DNA from: Glutamicibacter sp. MNS18
Lineage (GTDB): Bacteria > Actinomycetota > Actinomycetes > Actinomycetales > Micrococcaceae
DNA length: 64,000 nt
NCBI RefSeq assembly: GCF_026107515.2
Contig: NZ_JAPCHW010000005.1
Location: 366,683-430,682 of the forward strand
Direction: 5' to 3'
Under the pieces are notes generated by a model, which had not been told where the DNA came from, ran no database searches, and worked only from the letters and a program-made list of their open reading frames with translations. The translations under genes and the position numbers were made by a program. Positions 26,912 to 35,915 of the stretch are shown here, in pieces (the first letter of the stretch is position 1; each line of letters opens with the position of its first letter).

Positions 26912-28006
26912 CTACATCACCAGCTCTCGGCCCGCCAACCGGATCAGGCCGCTGAGCGCACCGTCGGCGAACGCCACGCGTTGCCGCGCCGCCCCGTTCC
27001 CATGAGCCTGGATCTCATGCAGACGCTGCCGGACAGGTTCCAGGTCGCCGTTGCGTCGCAAAGCTGGTTCCAGATGGTCCATGAGGAAGGTGAGCAGGTT
27101 TCGCGCGCTGGTGGAGCGCTGTGTCCATGGGTTGAGCCAGGGGCCGTCCAGTCCTGCCTTGGCTCCCTGCCAGAACGCCAGGTCGAGGTACTCCGGGGCG
27201 AACTGCTGGTGCCGTATCGGCTGGTGCACGGTGGCGTCCACCAAGGCCCGCACCAGCAGTGCCAGGAGCACGGAGTCCTCGGCACGAAGTTGTGCATCGG
27301 CCATCCGGACTTCGATGGTTGGCTGGTTTTTCGACAGCCGGGCGGCCCATGAGACATGTCCGGGATCCAGCACCGCGTCGCTGTCCAGTATGCTCGCCAA
27401 CCGTTGATCGTAGTCGGCAGCGTCGCGAAACAGCGGCGGGATCCCCTGGACGGACCACCGACGGTATTGAATCGTGCGCCAGGACGCGAATCCGGTCTCC
27501 GCGGCCCGCCAAAAGGGGGAATTCGCGGCAAGTCCCACCAGCACGGGCAGCCAGGGTCGCAAGGCGTTCATGGCCAGTACGCCCTCATCCCGTGATTCGA
27601 TACCCACATGGATGTGCAGCAGGCCGCACAGGTAGTGTTCCGAGGCAACGGCGGGCATATACCGGGCGATCTGCTGGTACCGGACGGACTGGGTGATCTC
27701 CGCCGACTCGGCCGGGATGACCGGCAATGCGCCCATGCTGACGGCCAGCAACGACTCCGCGGCTGCCGCACCGGAGAGCTGCGAACGGAATCCGCGCAAT
27801 CGGTCCAGCGCCTGGGAGCGGTGCTCGCACACATTCGTGGCGAACTCTATCTGGCAGGCCAGCCATTCGTCTTGGATATCTCCCTGGGTGGGCAGGGCAT
27901 GCAGAGTCTGAAACCCGCTGTCGGCAGGTACCGCAGGCATCCCCGTTTCCTGATCGAGCAGGACAAATTCTTCTTCAATCACAAAAGTTCTCATCCAGGA
28001 GTCCAT
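26912..28006 (-). CDS. Carboxylate-amine ligase (YbdK/GCS2 family)
   Basis: A 364-residue ATP-dependent ligase of the glutamate-cysteine ligase 2 group. Marks are 'RTFVIEEEFVLLDQ' (Mg-binding Glu residues), 'HYLCGLLHIHVGIESRDEGV' and 'TIEVRMADAQLRAEDSVLLA'. YbdK-type enzymes have weak glutamate-cysteine ligase activity; in Micrococcaceae many copies exist with unknown substrates. ATG 28006 has a GGAAG site; ATG 27994 is possible. The small DWHE-motif gene follows and may be cotranscribed. Confidence 0.88.
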   Translation of the reverse strand: MDSWMRTFVIEEEFVLLDQETGMPAVPADSGFQTLHALPTQGDIQDEWLACQIEFATNVCEHRSQALDRLRGFRSQLSGAAAAESLLAVSMGALPVIPAESAEITQSVRYQQIARYMPAVASEHYLCGLLHIHVGIESRDEGVLAMNALRPWLPVLVGLAANSPFWRAAETGFASWRTIQYRRWSVQGIPPLFRDAADYDQRLASILDSDAVLDPGHVSWAARLSKNQPTIEVRMADAQLRAEDSVLLALLVRALVDATVHQPIRHQQFAPEYLDLAFWQGAKAGLDGPWLNPWTQRSTSARNLLTFLMDHLEPALRRNGDLEPVRQRLHEIQAHGNGAARQRVAFADGALSGLIRLAGRELVM

Positions 28007-28665
28007 CCCGCTTCCGTTGCCTGTTGCGTGTGTGCATCCCTCCCGGCGATGCCGTCCGACGAGGGTGCAATGACACTAAGCGGGTGTGCCAGGGGACGGA
28101 AGTACCTTGGGTGAATTCCCATGTTAAGTGCACCCGCGCATACCCGATGCCCATGGATGCCGACCCGGACGCACCTGAGTGCCACGTGTGAGGAAGGACA
28201 CTAGGCAGTTCGGGAATTACCCCGTAGCGTAAACTTCGGGGTTTTCCCCACCGGCCCCGCGTTTGCCGGTGCTGCGACGCTGAGTGGCAGCACCGGGGAA
28301 TCCGCGAACCACAGGATGGGAGCAGAAAGCTGATCCCGTGCATGCCAACCAGTCCGCCAAGTCCTGTTCCTTTGGCGTATCGTGATGCAGCCGAACCGAC
28401 TTCTCCACATCCGATCGGCGTTGTGCGTTGCCGTCTATTCCCTGCGCTCCGGCTCCTACGCACCGGTGCAGCCACGGGGCACCAGCCACGGGAACCCCGT
28501 CTGCAATCCATCCTGGTTGCCCACGTGGACGCGGCACTACGGCAGCAGCTGCCCCCGTGGGGAATCCCGCAGCACGCCTAGGCGTGGCAGGCCGGCCGCA
28601 AGCAGATGCCATTGGTTGGCTGGACGGGAAGATGGCCGCGCACCGGTACAGGGCCGTTCCTCCGC
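28007..28665. other. Gene-poor stretch with a perfect hairpin
   Basis: About 660 bases with no reading frame showing homology, a ribosome site or codon bias typical of the neighbours. One clear structure is CCGGTGCTGC (28266-28275) pairing with GCAGCACCGG (28287-28296) around an 11-base loop, without a T tract. It may be a remnant of deleted genes or hold a small RNA; I see nothing that decides this. Confidence 0.35.
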
Positions 28666-29688
28666 TCAGGGTTGGTTCTTGCCGCCGTTGACGTGGATCG
28701 TGCTGCCCACGATGTAGGAGGCCTCATCCGACGCCAGGAACACGTAGGCCGGTGCCACCTCAACCGGTTGGCCTGCCCGCCCCAGCCACGTGTCGTGGCC
28801 AAAGCTCGGAAGGGCCTCGATCGGTTGCCCATCGGAGGGTTGCAACGGGGTCCAGATGGGTCCCGGCGCCACGGCGTTGACGCGCACCCCCTGTTCAGCC
28901 GCCTGGGCGGCCAGCCCCTTGGTGAAATTGCTGATCGCACCCTTGGTTGCGGCATAGTCCAGCAGGTGGGACGACGGATCGAAGGCCTGGATCGATGTCG
29001 TGTTGATGATCGAACCCCCGTGCGGGATGTACTCCAGCGCGTCACGGCTGAGCGCGAACATGGCAAGGATGTTCACATCGAAGGTGGCTTCGACCTGGGC
29101 ATCGCTGAGCTGTTTAATGGATTCCACACTGATTTGCTTGCCGGCATTGTTCACCAGGATATCCAGCCCGCCCAACGCCTGGGCGGCATGCTGCACCAAG
29201 GAGTCACGGTAGCTCCGATCCCGGAGGTCACCGGGAAAATGGTGGACCTGGACCCCCGCCTCATCCAGCACCTGGGCAATCGTATAGGCGTCGCTTTGCT
29301 CGGAAGGAAGGTAGGCCAGGGCCACGTCGGCCCCCTCACGCGCAAAGGCGATCGCCACCGCCGCCCCGATGCCGGAGTCCCCGCCTGTGACCAGGGCACG
29401 TTTGCCGATCAGGCGCCCACGGCCGGTATAGCTGTGCTCGCCATGGTCGGCCAGGGGGATGAGCTCACTGTCCAGCCCGGGTTCGGGCTGTCGCTGCTCG
29501 GGCGGGCTGATGCGTTCGCGACCTGCGCGATGGCTGCGGTGCAATCCCGGCTCTCCGTTGCCACCTCCACCAGTGCCGACCGGTTCGTTGTGCTCTCCGT
29601 GGGTGGAGGCATGGGCCCTGCTCTCATCATTGGGAGTACCCACCGGTTCGGTGTGATCCGGATGGTTCTTCTGCTGATCGCCAGACAT
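28666..29688 (-). CDS. Stress-type short-chain dehydrogenase with hydrophilic N-terminus
   Basis: Residues 1-85 are a low-complexity His/Gly/Glu/Asn-rich leader with repeated 'EPVGT'. The SDR domain follows: 'KRALVTGGDSGIGAAVAIAFAREGADV', 'LVNNAGKQ', catalytic Ser in 'IINTTSIQAF' and the 'YAATKGA' Tyr/Lys pair. The layout matches B. subtilis YhxC/YdaD-like general stress SDRs. It would use NADP(H) on an unknown substrate. It starts the run of stress-like genes up to 38 kb. Confidence 0.88.
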   Translation of the reverse strand: MSGDQQKNHPDHTEPVGTPNDESRAHASTHGEHNEPVGTGGGGNGEPGLHRSHRAGRERISPPEQRQPEPGLDSELIPLADHGEHSYTGRGRLIGKRALVTGGDSGIGAAVAIAFAREGADVALAYLPSEQSDAYTIAQVLDEAGVQVHHFPGDLRDRSYRDSLVQHAAQALGGLDILVNNAGKQISVESIKQLSDAQVEATFDVNILAMFALSRDALEYIPHGGSIINTTSIQAFDPSSHLLDYAATKGAISNFTKGLAAQAAEQGVRVNAVAPGPIWTPLQPSDGQPIEALPSFGHDTWLGRAGQPVEVAPAYVFLASDEASYIVGSTIHVNGGKNQP

Positions 29689-30053
29689 GAATTCCTCCTG
29701 CGGTAGATGATTCGGCCCGGAACGGAACTCGTCCGCTACCGTACCTCTGAATCCTCAACCAGTCTTGCAGTCCTACCGGGAAGGTGAAGCCCCGCACGCC
29801 CATTCACGGGAAAGGTTCAGACTTCGTCCGGAGGGAACAAAGGAACGGTACTGTCACCGGAGTCCGACCACCGCCCCTGGGTGTTAGCTGGGATTTACCG
29901 CAAAGCCCGTAACCGGCCCTACCCCCTGCCCGATGTGCGCGTTATCGTGAGGGCCAAGCCGGGCAGGTCGCCCAACACACGAACATCCGCCGCCGCCCGC
30001 CCAGGATAACCAGCCGTGCCTGGCCGTATCGCCAGGCAATCTACGGAGGGAAC
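29689..30053. promoter_or_regulatory. Divergent intergenic region
   Basis: 365 bases between the SDR gene and the Rho_N-domain gene. No gene is seen. It must carry promoters for both directions; no operator stands out. A GGAGGG ribosome site ends the region before 30054. Confidence 0.3.
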
Positions 30054-30320
30054 ATGGCAAAGAAGAACTCCAGCCGGATCAAGGACGAAGAACTCTACGA
30101 GGAGCTGCGCGAGGAGGGCAATTCGAAACAGAAATCCGCGCGTATCGCCAATGCCGCCGCCCGTGACGGACGCTCGAGGGTCGGGCAACGGGGCGGCGAA
30201 GCGGGCAGCTATGAGGACTGGACCGTGGACGAGCTGAAAAAACGCGCGGCCGAGATCGGCATCGAGGGCCGCTCCAAGATGCGCAAGAAGGAACTGGTCA
30301 ACGCCCTGCGCAATTCGTAG
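30054..30320 (+). CDS. Rho_N-domain small protein (DUF7218-like)
   Basis: 88 residues. The N-terminal half is basic and hydrophilic ('KKNSSRIKDEELYEELREEGNSKQKSARIANA'; shown as two phrases of one helix). The C-terminal half is a Rho-termination-factor N-terminal (SAP-like) fold: 'WTVDELKKRAAEIGIEGRSKMRKKELVNAL'. Such proteins probably bind nucleic acid; they are common near stress genes in actinobacteria. ATG 30054 has an excellent GGAGGGAAC site. It heads a run of small genes. Confidence 0.85.
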   Translation: MAKKNSSRIKDEELYEELREEGNSKQKSARIANAAARDGRSRVGQRGGEAGSYEDWTVDELKKRAAEIGIEGRSKMRKKELVNALRNS

Positions 30321-30342
30321 GGACCAGAGGAAAGAGGCAGGG

Positions 30343-30534
30343 ATGACGAAGGGACGCAGACCACCGGAAGATCCGGGCAACCAGGACACGGCCAGGGTTC
30401 GGGACACCGAACAGGAGGCGTCCCGGCGGATCGAGGAACGACGCGAGGCGATCCGCAAGAACCGGGAAGCCTCCGCTCGCCCGGAAGCGGTTGACGACCC
30501 GGAGGAGGACGAGCAGCGCTTTGACGCCGGCTGA
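30343..30534 (+). CDS. Small charged 63-residue protein
   Basis: Starts at ATG 30343 behind AGAGGAAAGAGGCAGGG. It is rich in Arg, Glu, Asp and Pro with one probable helix ('QEASRRIEERREAIRKNRE') and no hydrophobic segment. It follows the Rho_N gene by 22 bases. I do not recognise a family. Composition suggests a disordered, hydrophilin-like protein. Confidence 0.6.
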   Translation: MTKGRRPPEDPGNQDTARVRDTEQEASRRIEERREAIRKNREASARPEAVDDPEEDEQRFDAG

Positions 30535-30598
30535 CCTGGCCTGCTGAACGGGACACCAAACCGGCAGGGCCGGTTCTCTAGGAGCAAAGAGGGTAGCC

Positions 30599-30852
30599 AT
30601 GACCGAAAGCCATGGTGCATCGCCAGCACGCCGAAAACGACCAGGGGTCGGATTAATGATTGCCGGGGCGATCTTCGCGCCGGATTCGCGGCGTTCCTGA
30701 TCTTCGCGCCGGGTTCCGGCACTACCAGCCCGAGTCCGTTGTGGATTGCGGTCGCGTGGGGGTTGCTGATGCTGCTTTACGGGGCCTATCGCGCCAGCCG
30801 GGGACGTAGCCGGCTTGATCACCCGCGTGGGGGAACCAACGCGGAAGGGTAG
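30599..30852 (+). pseudogene. Small two-helix membrane protein with frameshift
   Basis: Begins at ATG 30599 (site AGGAGC...GAGGG) as MTESHGASPARRKRPGVGLM, then stops at about 30700 in this frame. A second frame carries on at once with 'FAAFLIFAPGSG...SPLWIAVAWGLLMLLYGAYRASRGRSRL' to a TAG at 30852. Removing two bases in the GCGCCGGA stretch (near 30683) would rejoin them as '...AGAIFAGFAAFLIF', giving an 84-residue protein with two membrane helices. It is either a real frameshift or a sequence error. Confidence 0.6.
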
Positions 30853-30909
30853 TGGTCCGTCGGCGGAGCTCGGTCGGGGCAGTGGTCCGGGCTGCTTCTG
30901 CCCCCGGAG

Positions 30910-32055
30910 TCAGGAGCCGTCCTGATGCCGCGACTCCGCTGACCAGTCCTTCAGGTTCCGTCGTTCGTATTCGCGCTGGCTGAACGTCGCCTGGCGTACC
31001 GATTGCTCATCATCGAAACTGGAGCCGATGGCACTGCCCAGGGTCCCGAGCGAGGCCGCCAGCCAGATCAGGTTCAGGTACTCGTCGGGCCCGGCCTGAT
31101 GGCCGAGCTGGTCGGAGAGGAATTCCACGTCGATGACCACCACCGCTCCGATGAACAGGATCACGAAGAGCAGCAGGTACATGACGGCGGCCGCCAGCGC
31201 CACGGTGATCAAGGTCGCCAGGTTGTAGAGCACAAGTCTTTCGCGGCGCCGGGTCCCGCGCGGTCGTTCCCAGAGGTTGTTGTGCCACACCAGCCACATG
31301 GTCAGGATCGCAATGGAGGTGAGGCTGATCAACGCCAAACGGGCATTGGAGAGATAGTCGGCCATCTGCCAGATACTGGTGTAGAACACGCCGAACGCCC
31401 CGGTCGCAGCGGCGCCGGCAATGGCCGAGGACAGCCGGGGGATCAGCCGCCACGGACGGTTGACCCGGACCAGCCCGATCATCAGCAGCAGCCTGCCGGT
31501 CAGTCCCTCCACCGTGGAGAACCGGTCATCCGGCTCCTGCTCGTGCACCACGCTGCCGGTCAACGACAGCAACCTGCGGGGCAAACGCACCGACGGTTCG
31601 AGGGTTTGCTCGCCGGCGAACAGCTCGTTCACCGCCTGCAGCACCCACCGCACGACGGTCCGGGTCCGGGCCAGCCCGAGCATCGGCACCACGATGGTCG
31701 CCACCCGGTACTTGGCGCTGACGATCATGCGCACCGGACGGCCCTCGACGTATTGCGGGATGTCGGTCAGGTAGACCACGAAGTCGCACGCGCCTTGCTC
31801 GTGCAGCTGCGCCGCGTGCTTGTTGATCAGCACCCGGCCCGAGGAGGACAACGGCAGGGGTTTCCGGTCCAGGGTGATCTCCCATCGGTCGCCGGAGACC
31901 ACCTGCCCATTAAGCGCCCGCTCCAAACGTCCCCGGGCGTGTTGGGCCAGTTTCTGGGCGATGCCCGGATCGGCGAGCATTCCCAATACGTACGTCTTGG
32001 GTTGCTCCCCGCTCAAGGTGTGTCCCCGGGAAGGCTCGTGGCGTGTTCCGGGCAC
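30910..32055 (-). CDS. Integral membrane protein of unknown function
   Basis: 381 residues. The N-terminal half (1-190) is soluble with alternating strands and helices and a conserved-looking 'DFVVYLTDIPQYVEGRPVRMIVSAKYRVATIVVPMLGLARTR' region (two phrases). The C-terminal half has four or five hydrophobic segments (about 205-230, 235-260, 280-310 and 330-350) and ends in a charged tail. Start GTG 32055 is uncertain; ATG at codon 26 is possible. I do not recognise the family. It is upstream of no other gene on its strand, so probably monocistronic. Confidence 0.7.
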   Translation of the reverse strand: MPGTRHEPSRGHTLSGEQPKTYVLGMLADPGIAQKLAQHARGRLERALNGQVVSGDRWEITLDRKPLPLSSSGRVLINKHAAQLHEQGACDFVVYLTDIPQYVEGRPVRMIVSAKYRVATIVVPMLGLARTRTVVRWVLQAVNELFAGEQTLEPSVRLPRRLLSLTGSVVHEQEPDDRFSTVEGLTGRLLLMIGLVRVNRPWRLIPRLSSAIAGAAATGAFGVFYTSIWQMADYLSNARLALISLTSIAILTMWLVWHNNLWERPRGTRRRERLVLYNLATLITVALAAAVMYLLLFVILFIGAVVVIDVEFLSDQLGHQAGPDEYLNLIWLAASLGTLGSAIGSSFDDEQSVRQATFSQREYERRNLKDWSAESRHQDGS

Positions 32056-32115
32056 CTGCAGGTAGCCGTGGTGTCCCTCTGGAGGAGCACCACGGCCAGC
32101 CGGTGTGCTTGGCTT

Positions 32116-32544
32116 CTAGTGTCCAGGTTCCGAAACCCCCTCAACCAGGTCACCGGTACTCTCCTGATCGTAGTACCGCGCCACATCGGCCTGGGCCAGC
32201 ATGCCCACCAGGGTGTGCCCGTCGATGACCGGCAGCCGGCGTACCTGGTGTTCTCGCATGGTGCGGATGGCCTCCTCTACCGAGTCGTCGGCGCCAATGG
32301 TGACCGGCTTGCCCTTGGCGTAGTCGGCAACCTTGGTACGCGAGGTTTCCACCCCCTCGGCGACGCACTTGACCACGATATCCCGGTCCGTGATGGTGCC
32401 GGCCAGTCGGTCATCGTTTCCGCAAATCGGCAACATGCCGACATCGAGCTGCTTCATCCGTTGTGCGGCGACCTGAATCGAGTCCTGCTCGTGCACGCAC
32501 TCGGCCGGTGAAGTCATCAGTTCACGTGCAGTGATTGTTGCCAT
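32116..32544 (-). CDS. CBS-domain pair protein
   Basis: 142 residues made of two CBS motifs: 'RELMTSPAECVHEQDSIQVAAQRM...VGMLPICGNDDRLAGTITDRDIV' and 'KPVTIGADDSVEEAIRTMREHQVRRLPVIDGHTLVGMLAQADVARY' (each given in parts). A CBS pair binds adenine nucleotides such as AMP or ATP. Start ATG 32544 has an AGGAAGG site. Stand-alone CBS proteins are common in stress regulons of actinobacteria; the partner is unknown. Confidence 0.9.
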   Translation of the reverse strand: MATITARELMTSPAECVHEQDSIQVAAQRMKQLDVGMLPICGNDDRLAGTITDRDIVVKCVAEGVETSRTKVADYAKGKPVTIGADDSVEEAIRTMREHQVRRLPVIDGHTLVGMLAQADVARYYDQESTGDLVEGVSEPGH

Positions 32545-32877
32545 GATCGTCCTTCCTCTTCCTTGGGTTCGGGGCCGGAAGCCGGACGGCTCCCGGTGCC
32601 AGGGCCTTGCAAGGCCTTGGCACCCCGGGGACCCCTGAATGCCCCGCCAGGAGCAGCATGCGCTCCGGGGCATACCTCGACACTGGCCGACCGTGAGCGC
32701 GCATGCAACGGTTGCCAGCAAGCTTTGAGCCTGCGGCCGGTTCATGCCACGCGGCCGGCCGGATTCCTGAAAGGAACCGATTAAGCGTTTATCCGCCGCC
32801 GCGCGCGTGGTAGTTGATAGATGTGGCGGATACTGCGATTCGGCAGGGCCGCCGACCCCGGACCGAGGAGGAACGAC

Positions 32878-33078
32878 ATGGGTTTCATGGACAAGGCCAA
32901 AGAGGTCATGGACAAGATCGCCGGCAAGGTCAAGGACCCGGATGGATCCCTGGTCGAAAGGACCTGGCCGGCCGCCGAACCACCGGTGGCGGAGGACGAC
33001 GACGGGACAAACCACATCCAGGGGGCGGACCCGGAACTGGATGTCTCCCCGGAGGACCAGTACGACGAGGAACGATAG
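32878..33078 (+). CDS. Small acidic protein with N-terminal amphipathic helix
   Basis: 66 residues from ATG 32878 behind GAGGAGGAAC. The first 18 residues (GFMDKAKEVMDKIAGKVKD) form an amphipathic Lys-rich helix resembling the start of Rv0909-type antitoxin or CsbD-like stress proteins. The remainder is acidic and Pro-rich. No toxin gene is adjacent, so an antitoxin call is not supported. It is 35 bases upstream of the dehydrogenase gene and probably cotranscribed. Confidence 0.6.
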   Translation: MGFMDKAKEVMDKIAGKVKDPDGSLVERTWPAAEPPVAEDDDGTNHIQGADPELDVSPEDQYDEER

Positions 33079-33113
33079 CGGACCAGTAGGCGGCAGCCGC
33101 AGGAAAGGCCGGT

Positions 33114-34286
33114 ATGAAGGCACTGACATGGCAAGGCAAGGGACAAATCGAGTACACCGATGTTCCCGACCCGGTGCTGCAGGCACCCACCGACGCCATC
33201 ATCAAGGTGACGTCGACCGCGATCTGCGGATCGGACCTGCATCTCTACGAGCTGTTGGGCCCCTTCATGGACGCCGGGGACGTGGTGGGCCATGAACCGA
33301 TGGGGATCGTCCAGGAGGTGGGCAGCGAGGTGGGCAACCTGAAGGTCGGGGACCGGGTGGTGGTGCCCTTTACCATTTCCTGCGGGCACTGCTGGATGTG
33401 CCGGAACGGACTGCAATCCCAATGCGAGACCACCCAGGTTCGTGACCAGGGCAAGGGGGCTGCCCTCTTCGGCTATTCCCGGATGTACGGGCAAGTGCCC
33501 GGAGGACAGGCCGAATACCTGCGGGTGCCGCACGCGGACTACGGCCCGATCAAGGTCGGGGAGCAGCTGCCCGATCACCGCTACCTGTTCCTGTCCGATA
33601 TCCTGCCGACCGCTTGGCAGGGAGTGAAATACGCCGGGGTTCCCGAAGGCGGCACCCTGGCTGTCTTCGGATTGGGGCCGGTTGGCCAACTGGCGGCACG
33701 GATCGGAAACCACCTGGGATACCGGGTCATTGGTATCGACCCGGTGGGTGAGAGACGGGCCATGGCCGCCCGGCATGGTGTGCAAACCCTGCCATTCGAT
33801 GCCTCGATCGCCGGTGAACTGAAGGAGCTGACCGGCAGAGGGCCCGATGGCATCGTGGATGCGGTGGGGATGGAAGCCCACGGATCCCCGGGAGCGCAGT
33901 TCCTCCAACAGGCCACGTCAATGCTGCCCGAGGCCCTGGCCGTCAAGGCCCTGGAGAAGGCGGCGGTGGACCGCACCGCGGTGTTGCATGCGGCCATATC
34001 CTCGGTGCGTCGAGGCGGAACCATTTCCCTGAGCGGGGTGTACGGCGGAGCCCAGACACCCATGCCGATGCTGGAAATGTTCGACAAGCAGATCACGATT
34101 ACCCAGGGCCAGTGCAATGTCCGACACTGGACCGAGGAATTGCTGCCGCTTGCGGAGGACCCGGAGGATCCGCTGGGCCTGGACGACCTGGTCACGCACA
34201 CCGAGCCGTTGGCCCAGGGGCCCCGGATGTACGAGATGTTCCAGAAAAAGAAGGACGGTTGCATCAAGGTGGTGCTCAATCCCTAG
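33114..34286 (+). CDS. Zinc-dependent dehydrogenase, formaldehyde-dehydrogenase-like
   Basis: 390 residues, MDR superfamily. Catalytic zinc ligands are Cys in 'AICGSDLHLYE' and the His-Glu of 'GHEPMG'. The structural zinc loop is 'CGHCWMCRNGLQSQC' with four Cys. NAD binding is by 'VFGLGPVGQLAARIG'. The insertion and 'GIVDAVGMEAHG' resemble glutathione-independent formaldehyde dehydrogenases. Substrates are probably aldehydes or alcohols. It is in the run of small stress-like genes. Confidence 0.9.
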   Translation: MKALTWQGKGQIEYTDVPDPVLQAPTDAIIKVTSTAICGSDLHLYELLGPFMDAGDVVGHEPMGIVQEVGSEVGNLKVGDRVVVPFTISCGHCWMCRNGLQSQCETTQVRDQGKGAALFGYSRMYGQVPGGQAEYLRVPHADYGPIKVGEQLPDHRYLFLSDILPTAWQGVKYAGVPEGGTLAVFGLGPVGQLAARIGNHLGYRVIGIDPVGERRAMAARHGVQTLPFDASIAGELKELTGRGPDGIVDAVGMEAHGSPGAQFLQQATSMLPEALAVKALEKAAVDRTAVLHAAISSVRRGGTISLSGVYGGAQTPMPMLEMFDKQITITQGQCNVRHWTEELLPLAEDPEDPLGLDDLVTHTEPLAQGPRMYEMFQKKKDGCIKVVLNP

Positions 34287-34434
34287 CGCATCGGTGACGC
34301 GGGCCGACCGCAGGTGCAGGCAACCGCAGTCTGTGATGTTGCTGGGTGCCCTTGGGTGCAGGACAACGCGATGACAGGGTGGGAAACAACCAACCCGACG
34401 TGTTCGTCGGACCAGGCAGGAAAGGAACCGGAAC

Positions 34435-34644
34435 ATGGACACCTGCGCAACCTGCGGTCGGGCCGCCGAGGACCTCTTCAGCGTCAGCCGTGACGGGATG
34501 AGCAAGAACTTCGACAGTTTCGAATGCGCCGCGCATCTGATGGCGCCGCGGTGCGCCCACTGCCAGTGCACGATCCTGGGCCATCCCACGCGGCACGAGG
34601 GCGCGGCCTTTTGCTGCGCACATTGCGCCGGAACCGGCAACTGA
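34435..34644 (+). CDS. Small Cys-rich metallothionein-like protein
   Basis: 69 residues with nine Cys and several His: 'CATCGRAA' at the start, then 'FECAAHLMAPRCAHCQCTILGHPT' split around a His, and 'FCCAHCAG' at the end. The pattern fits small bacterial zinc-ribbon or metallothionein-like proteins that hold Zn(II) or Cu(I) in Cys/His clusters. ATG 34435 has an AAAGGAAC site. It lies between the zinc-dependent dehydrogenase and a membrane protein, so a metal-buffering stress role is plausible. Confidence 0.72.
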   Translation: MDTCATCGRAAEDLFSVSRDGMSKNFDSFECAAHLMAPRCAHCQCTILGHPTRHEGAAFCCAHCAGTGN

Positions 34645-34667
34645 TACCCCGCAAGGAGGAGCACACG

Positions 34668-34922
34668 ATGAAAAAGATCCTGATTCGACTGATGAGCATG
34701 GCCGTATCGATGGGTGCCGGCTTGGTGGGCACAAAAATCATCAGTGCCGTGTGGAGCAAGAGCACCGGCGAAGACGCCCCCAGCGCGGCCCATCCCCAAG
34801 CCCAGCAGGACACGACACTGGCCAGGCTGCTGATCTTTGCCGCGATTTCCGGCGCCAGCGCCGCCTGCATCCAGGCGGCGACCAAACGCTGGGCCGGCCA
34901 GCTCGAAGCGAAAGTCGACTGA
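34668..34922 (+). CDS. DUF4235-family small membrane protein
   Basis: 84 residues with two hydrophobic helices: residues 5-28 (LIRLMSMAVSMGAGLVGTKI) and 50-68, joined by a Gln/Ala-rich loop, with 'AATKRWAG' near the end. This matches DUF4235, a family of unknown role common in actinobacteria. ATG 34668 has an AAGGAGGA site and follows the Cys-rich gene by 23 bases. Confidence 0.8.
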   Translation: MKKILIRLMSMAVSMGAGLVGTKIISAVWSKSTGEDAPSAAHPQAQQDTTLARLLIFAAISGASAACIQAATKRWAGQLEAKVD

Positions 34923-34948
34923 CCCGCCCGCGGGTCCAAGGGGTAACG

Positions 34949-35563
34949 ATGCCGCCAGCCAGCCACGATTTCAGGTATCCCGCCGTGGTGCTCGTGGATC
35001 TGCAAAACGCGTTTTTCCGGAAGCCACCGCTTGCCGGGATGAAGCCCGGCATTGTCGGCAATTGCAACCGGCTGCTCCAGGCGGCCCGCGCCAGGCATGC
35101 ACCGATCTTCAATGTGCGCACCGAGCACAAGGCCGACCGGTCCACATGGACCCTGAAGATGCTCGAGGACGGGCAGGGCTACCTGTTCGAGGGAACCCGG
35201 GAAGCGGCCAACCTCCCCGAGCTCCATTTGGAGGGCGGCATCGAGATCATCAAGCGGCGGGACAGCGCCTTCTGGAACACCGAATTGGCCACCCAGCTGC
35301 TGCAACACCGGGTGACCTCCCTGGTGATCGCCGGGGTGTCCTCGCAGACCTGTGTGGCGGCCACCGCATCCGACGCCTTTTCGGCCAATCTCTGCGTCGC
35401 GGTGGCCAAGGACGCCATTGCCTCCGACGATCCCGATTTCGAAGACCGCACCCTGAAGTTCCTGCACGAGCAGCACCGGCAACTCGTGGCCGACACCGCC
35501 TACCTGGTGGACCTGATCGCCACAGCCAACCACCCGCCATCCCAACGGAAGGACACGCCATGA
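34949..35563 (+). CDS. Isochorismatase-family cysteine hydrolase
   Basis: 204 residues with the complete triad of the family: Asp in 'VVLVDLQNAFF', Lys in 'IIKRRDSAFWNTEL' and Cys in 'VIAGVSSQTCVAATASDAF'. Family members hydrolyse N-carbamoyl compounds, nicotinamide or isochorismate; the substrate here is not clear. ATG 34949 has an AAGGGG site. The stop overlaps the following ATG (ATGA). Confidence 0.9.
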   Translation: MPPASHDFRYPAVVLVDLQNAFFRKPPLAGMKPGIVGNCNRLLQAARARHAPIFNVRTEHKADRSTWTLKMLEDGQGYLFEGTREAANLPELHLEGGIEIIKRRDSAFWNTELATQLLQHRVTSLVIAGVSSQTCVAATASDAFSANLCVAVAKDAIASDDPDFEDRTLKFLHEQHRQLVADTAYLVDLIATANHPPSQRKDTP

Positions 35564-35880
35564 CCCTGGACAATTCGGAATTCGATGAGATCCGCCAAGA
35601 CGAAGACACCGACGAACCCATGGACGGACGCGACAGCCAGCCGGTGACCGAAGGATCATCCGACGCCCCGCAAACGCTGGATAGCGGGGATCCGCTGCGT
35701 GGTGCCGAGTCGATCCTGGAACACCACGACGAGCTGTCGCCGGTGACCGGTGCCTACGAGGCGGACGACCCGCAGCGCCCGGTGGATCCCCCGCCCCTGG
35801 ACGAGGAAGAGGACCCGGGCCTCGATGCGTTGCGTCCTGCGGCGCAAGCCGACCAGCGGCAGGACCCCGATACGTTCTGA
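35560..35880 (+). CDS. Acidic low-complexity 106-residue protein
   Basis: Starts at ATG 35560 overlapping the isochorismatase stop, behind GGAAGG. Asp and Glu make up over a quarter of the protein and no Cys, hydrophobic stretch or known motif is seen. Predicted to be disordered. It lies immediately before the TPP enzyme gene; translational coupling indicates it is a true gene. Function unknown. Confidence 0.65.
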   Translation: MTLDNSEFDEIRQDEDTDEPMDGRDSQPVTEGSSDAPQTLDSGDPLRGAESILEHHDELSPVTGAYEADDPQRPVDPPPLDEEEDPGLDALRPAAQADQRQDPDTF

Positions 35881-35915
35881 ACGGATCCACCAACAAGCTC
35901 GTGCGAGGAGAAGCG

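Noticed and set aside
28217-28612. Minus-strand frame of 131 codons in a gene-poor stretch
   Set aside because: No ribosome site, no motif, unusual Ala/Gly/Arg composition; not enough to call a gene.
31003-32511. Plus-strand open frame of 502 codons
   Set aside because: It is antisense to the membrane protein and the CBS protein; composition is that of a shadow frame.
32878-33078. Small acidic protein as an antitoxin
   Set aside because: Only the N-terminal helix is reminiscent; no toxin gene is adjacent.
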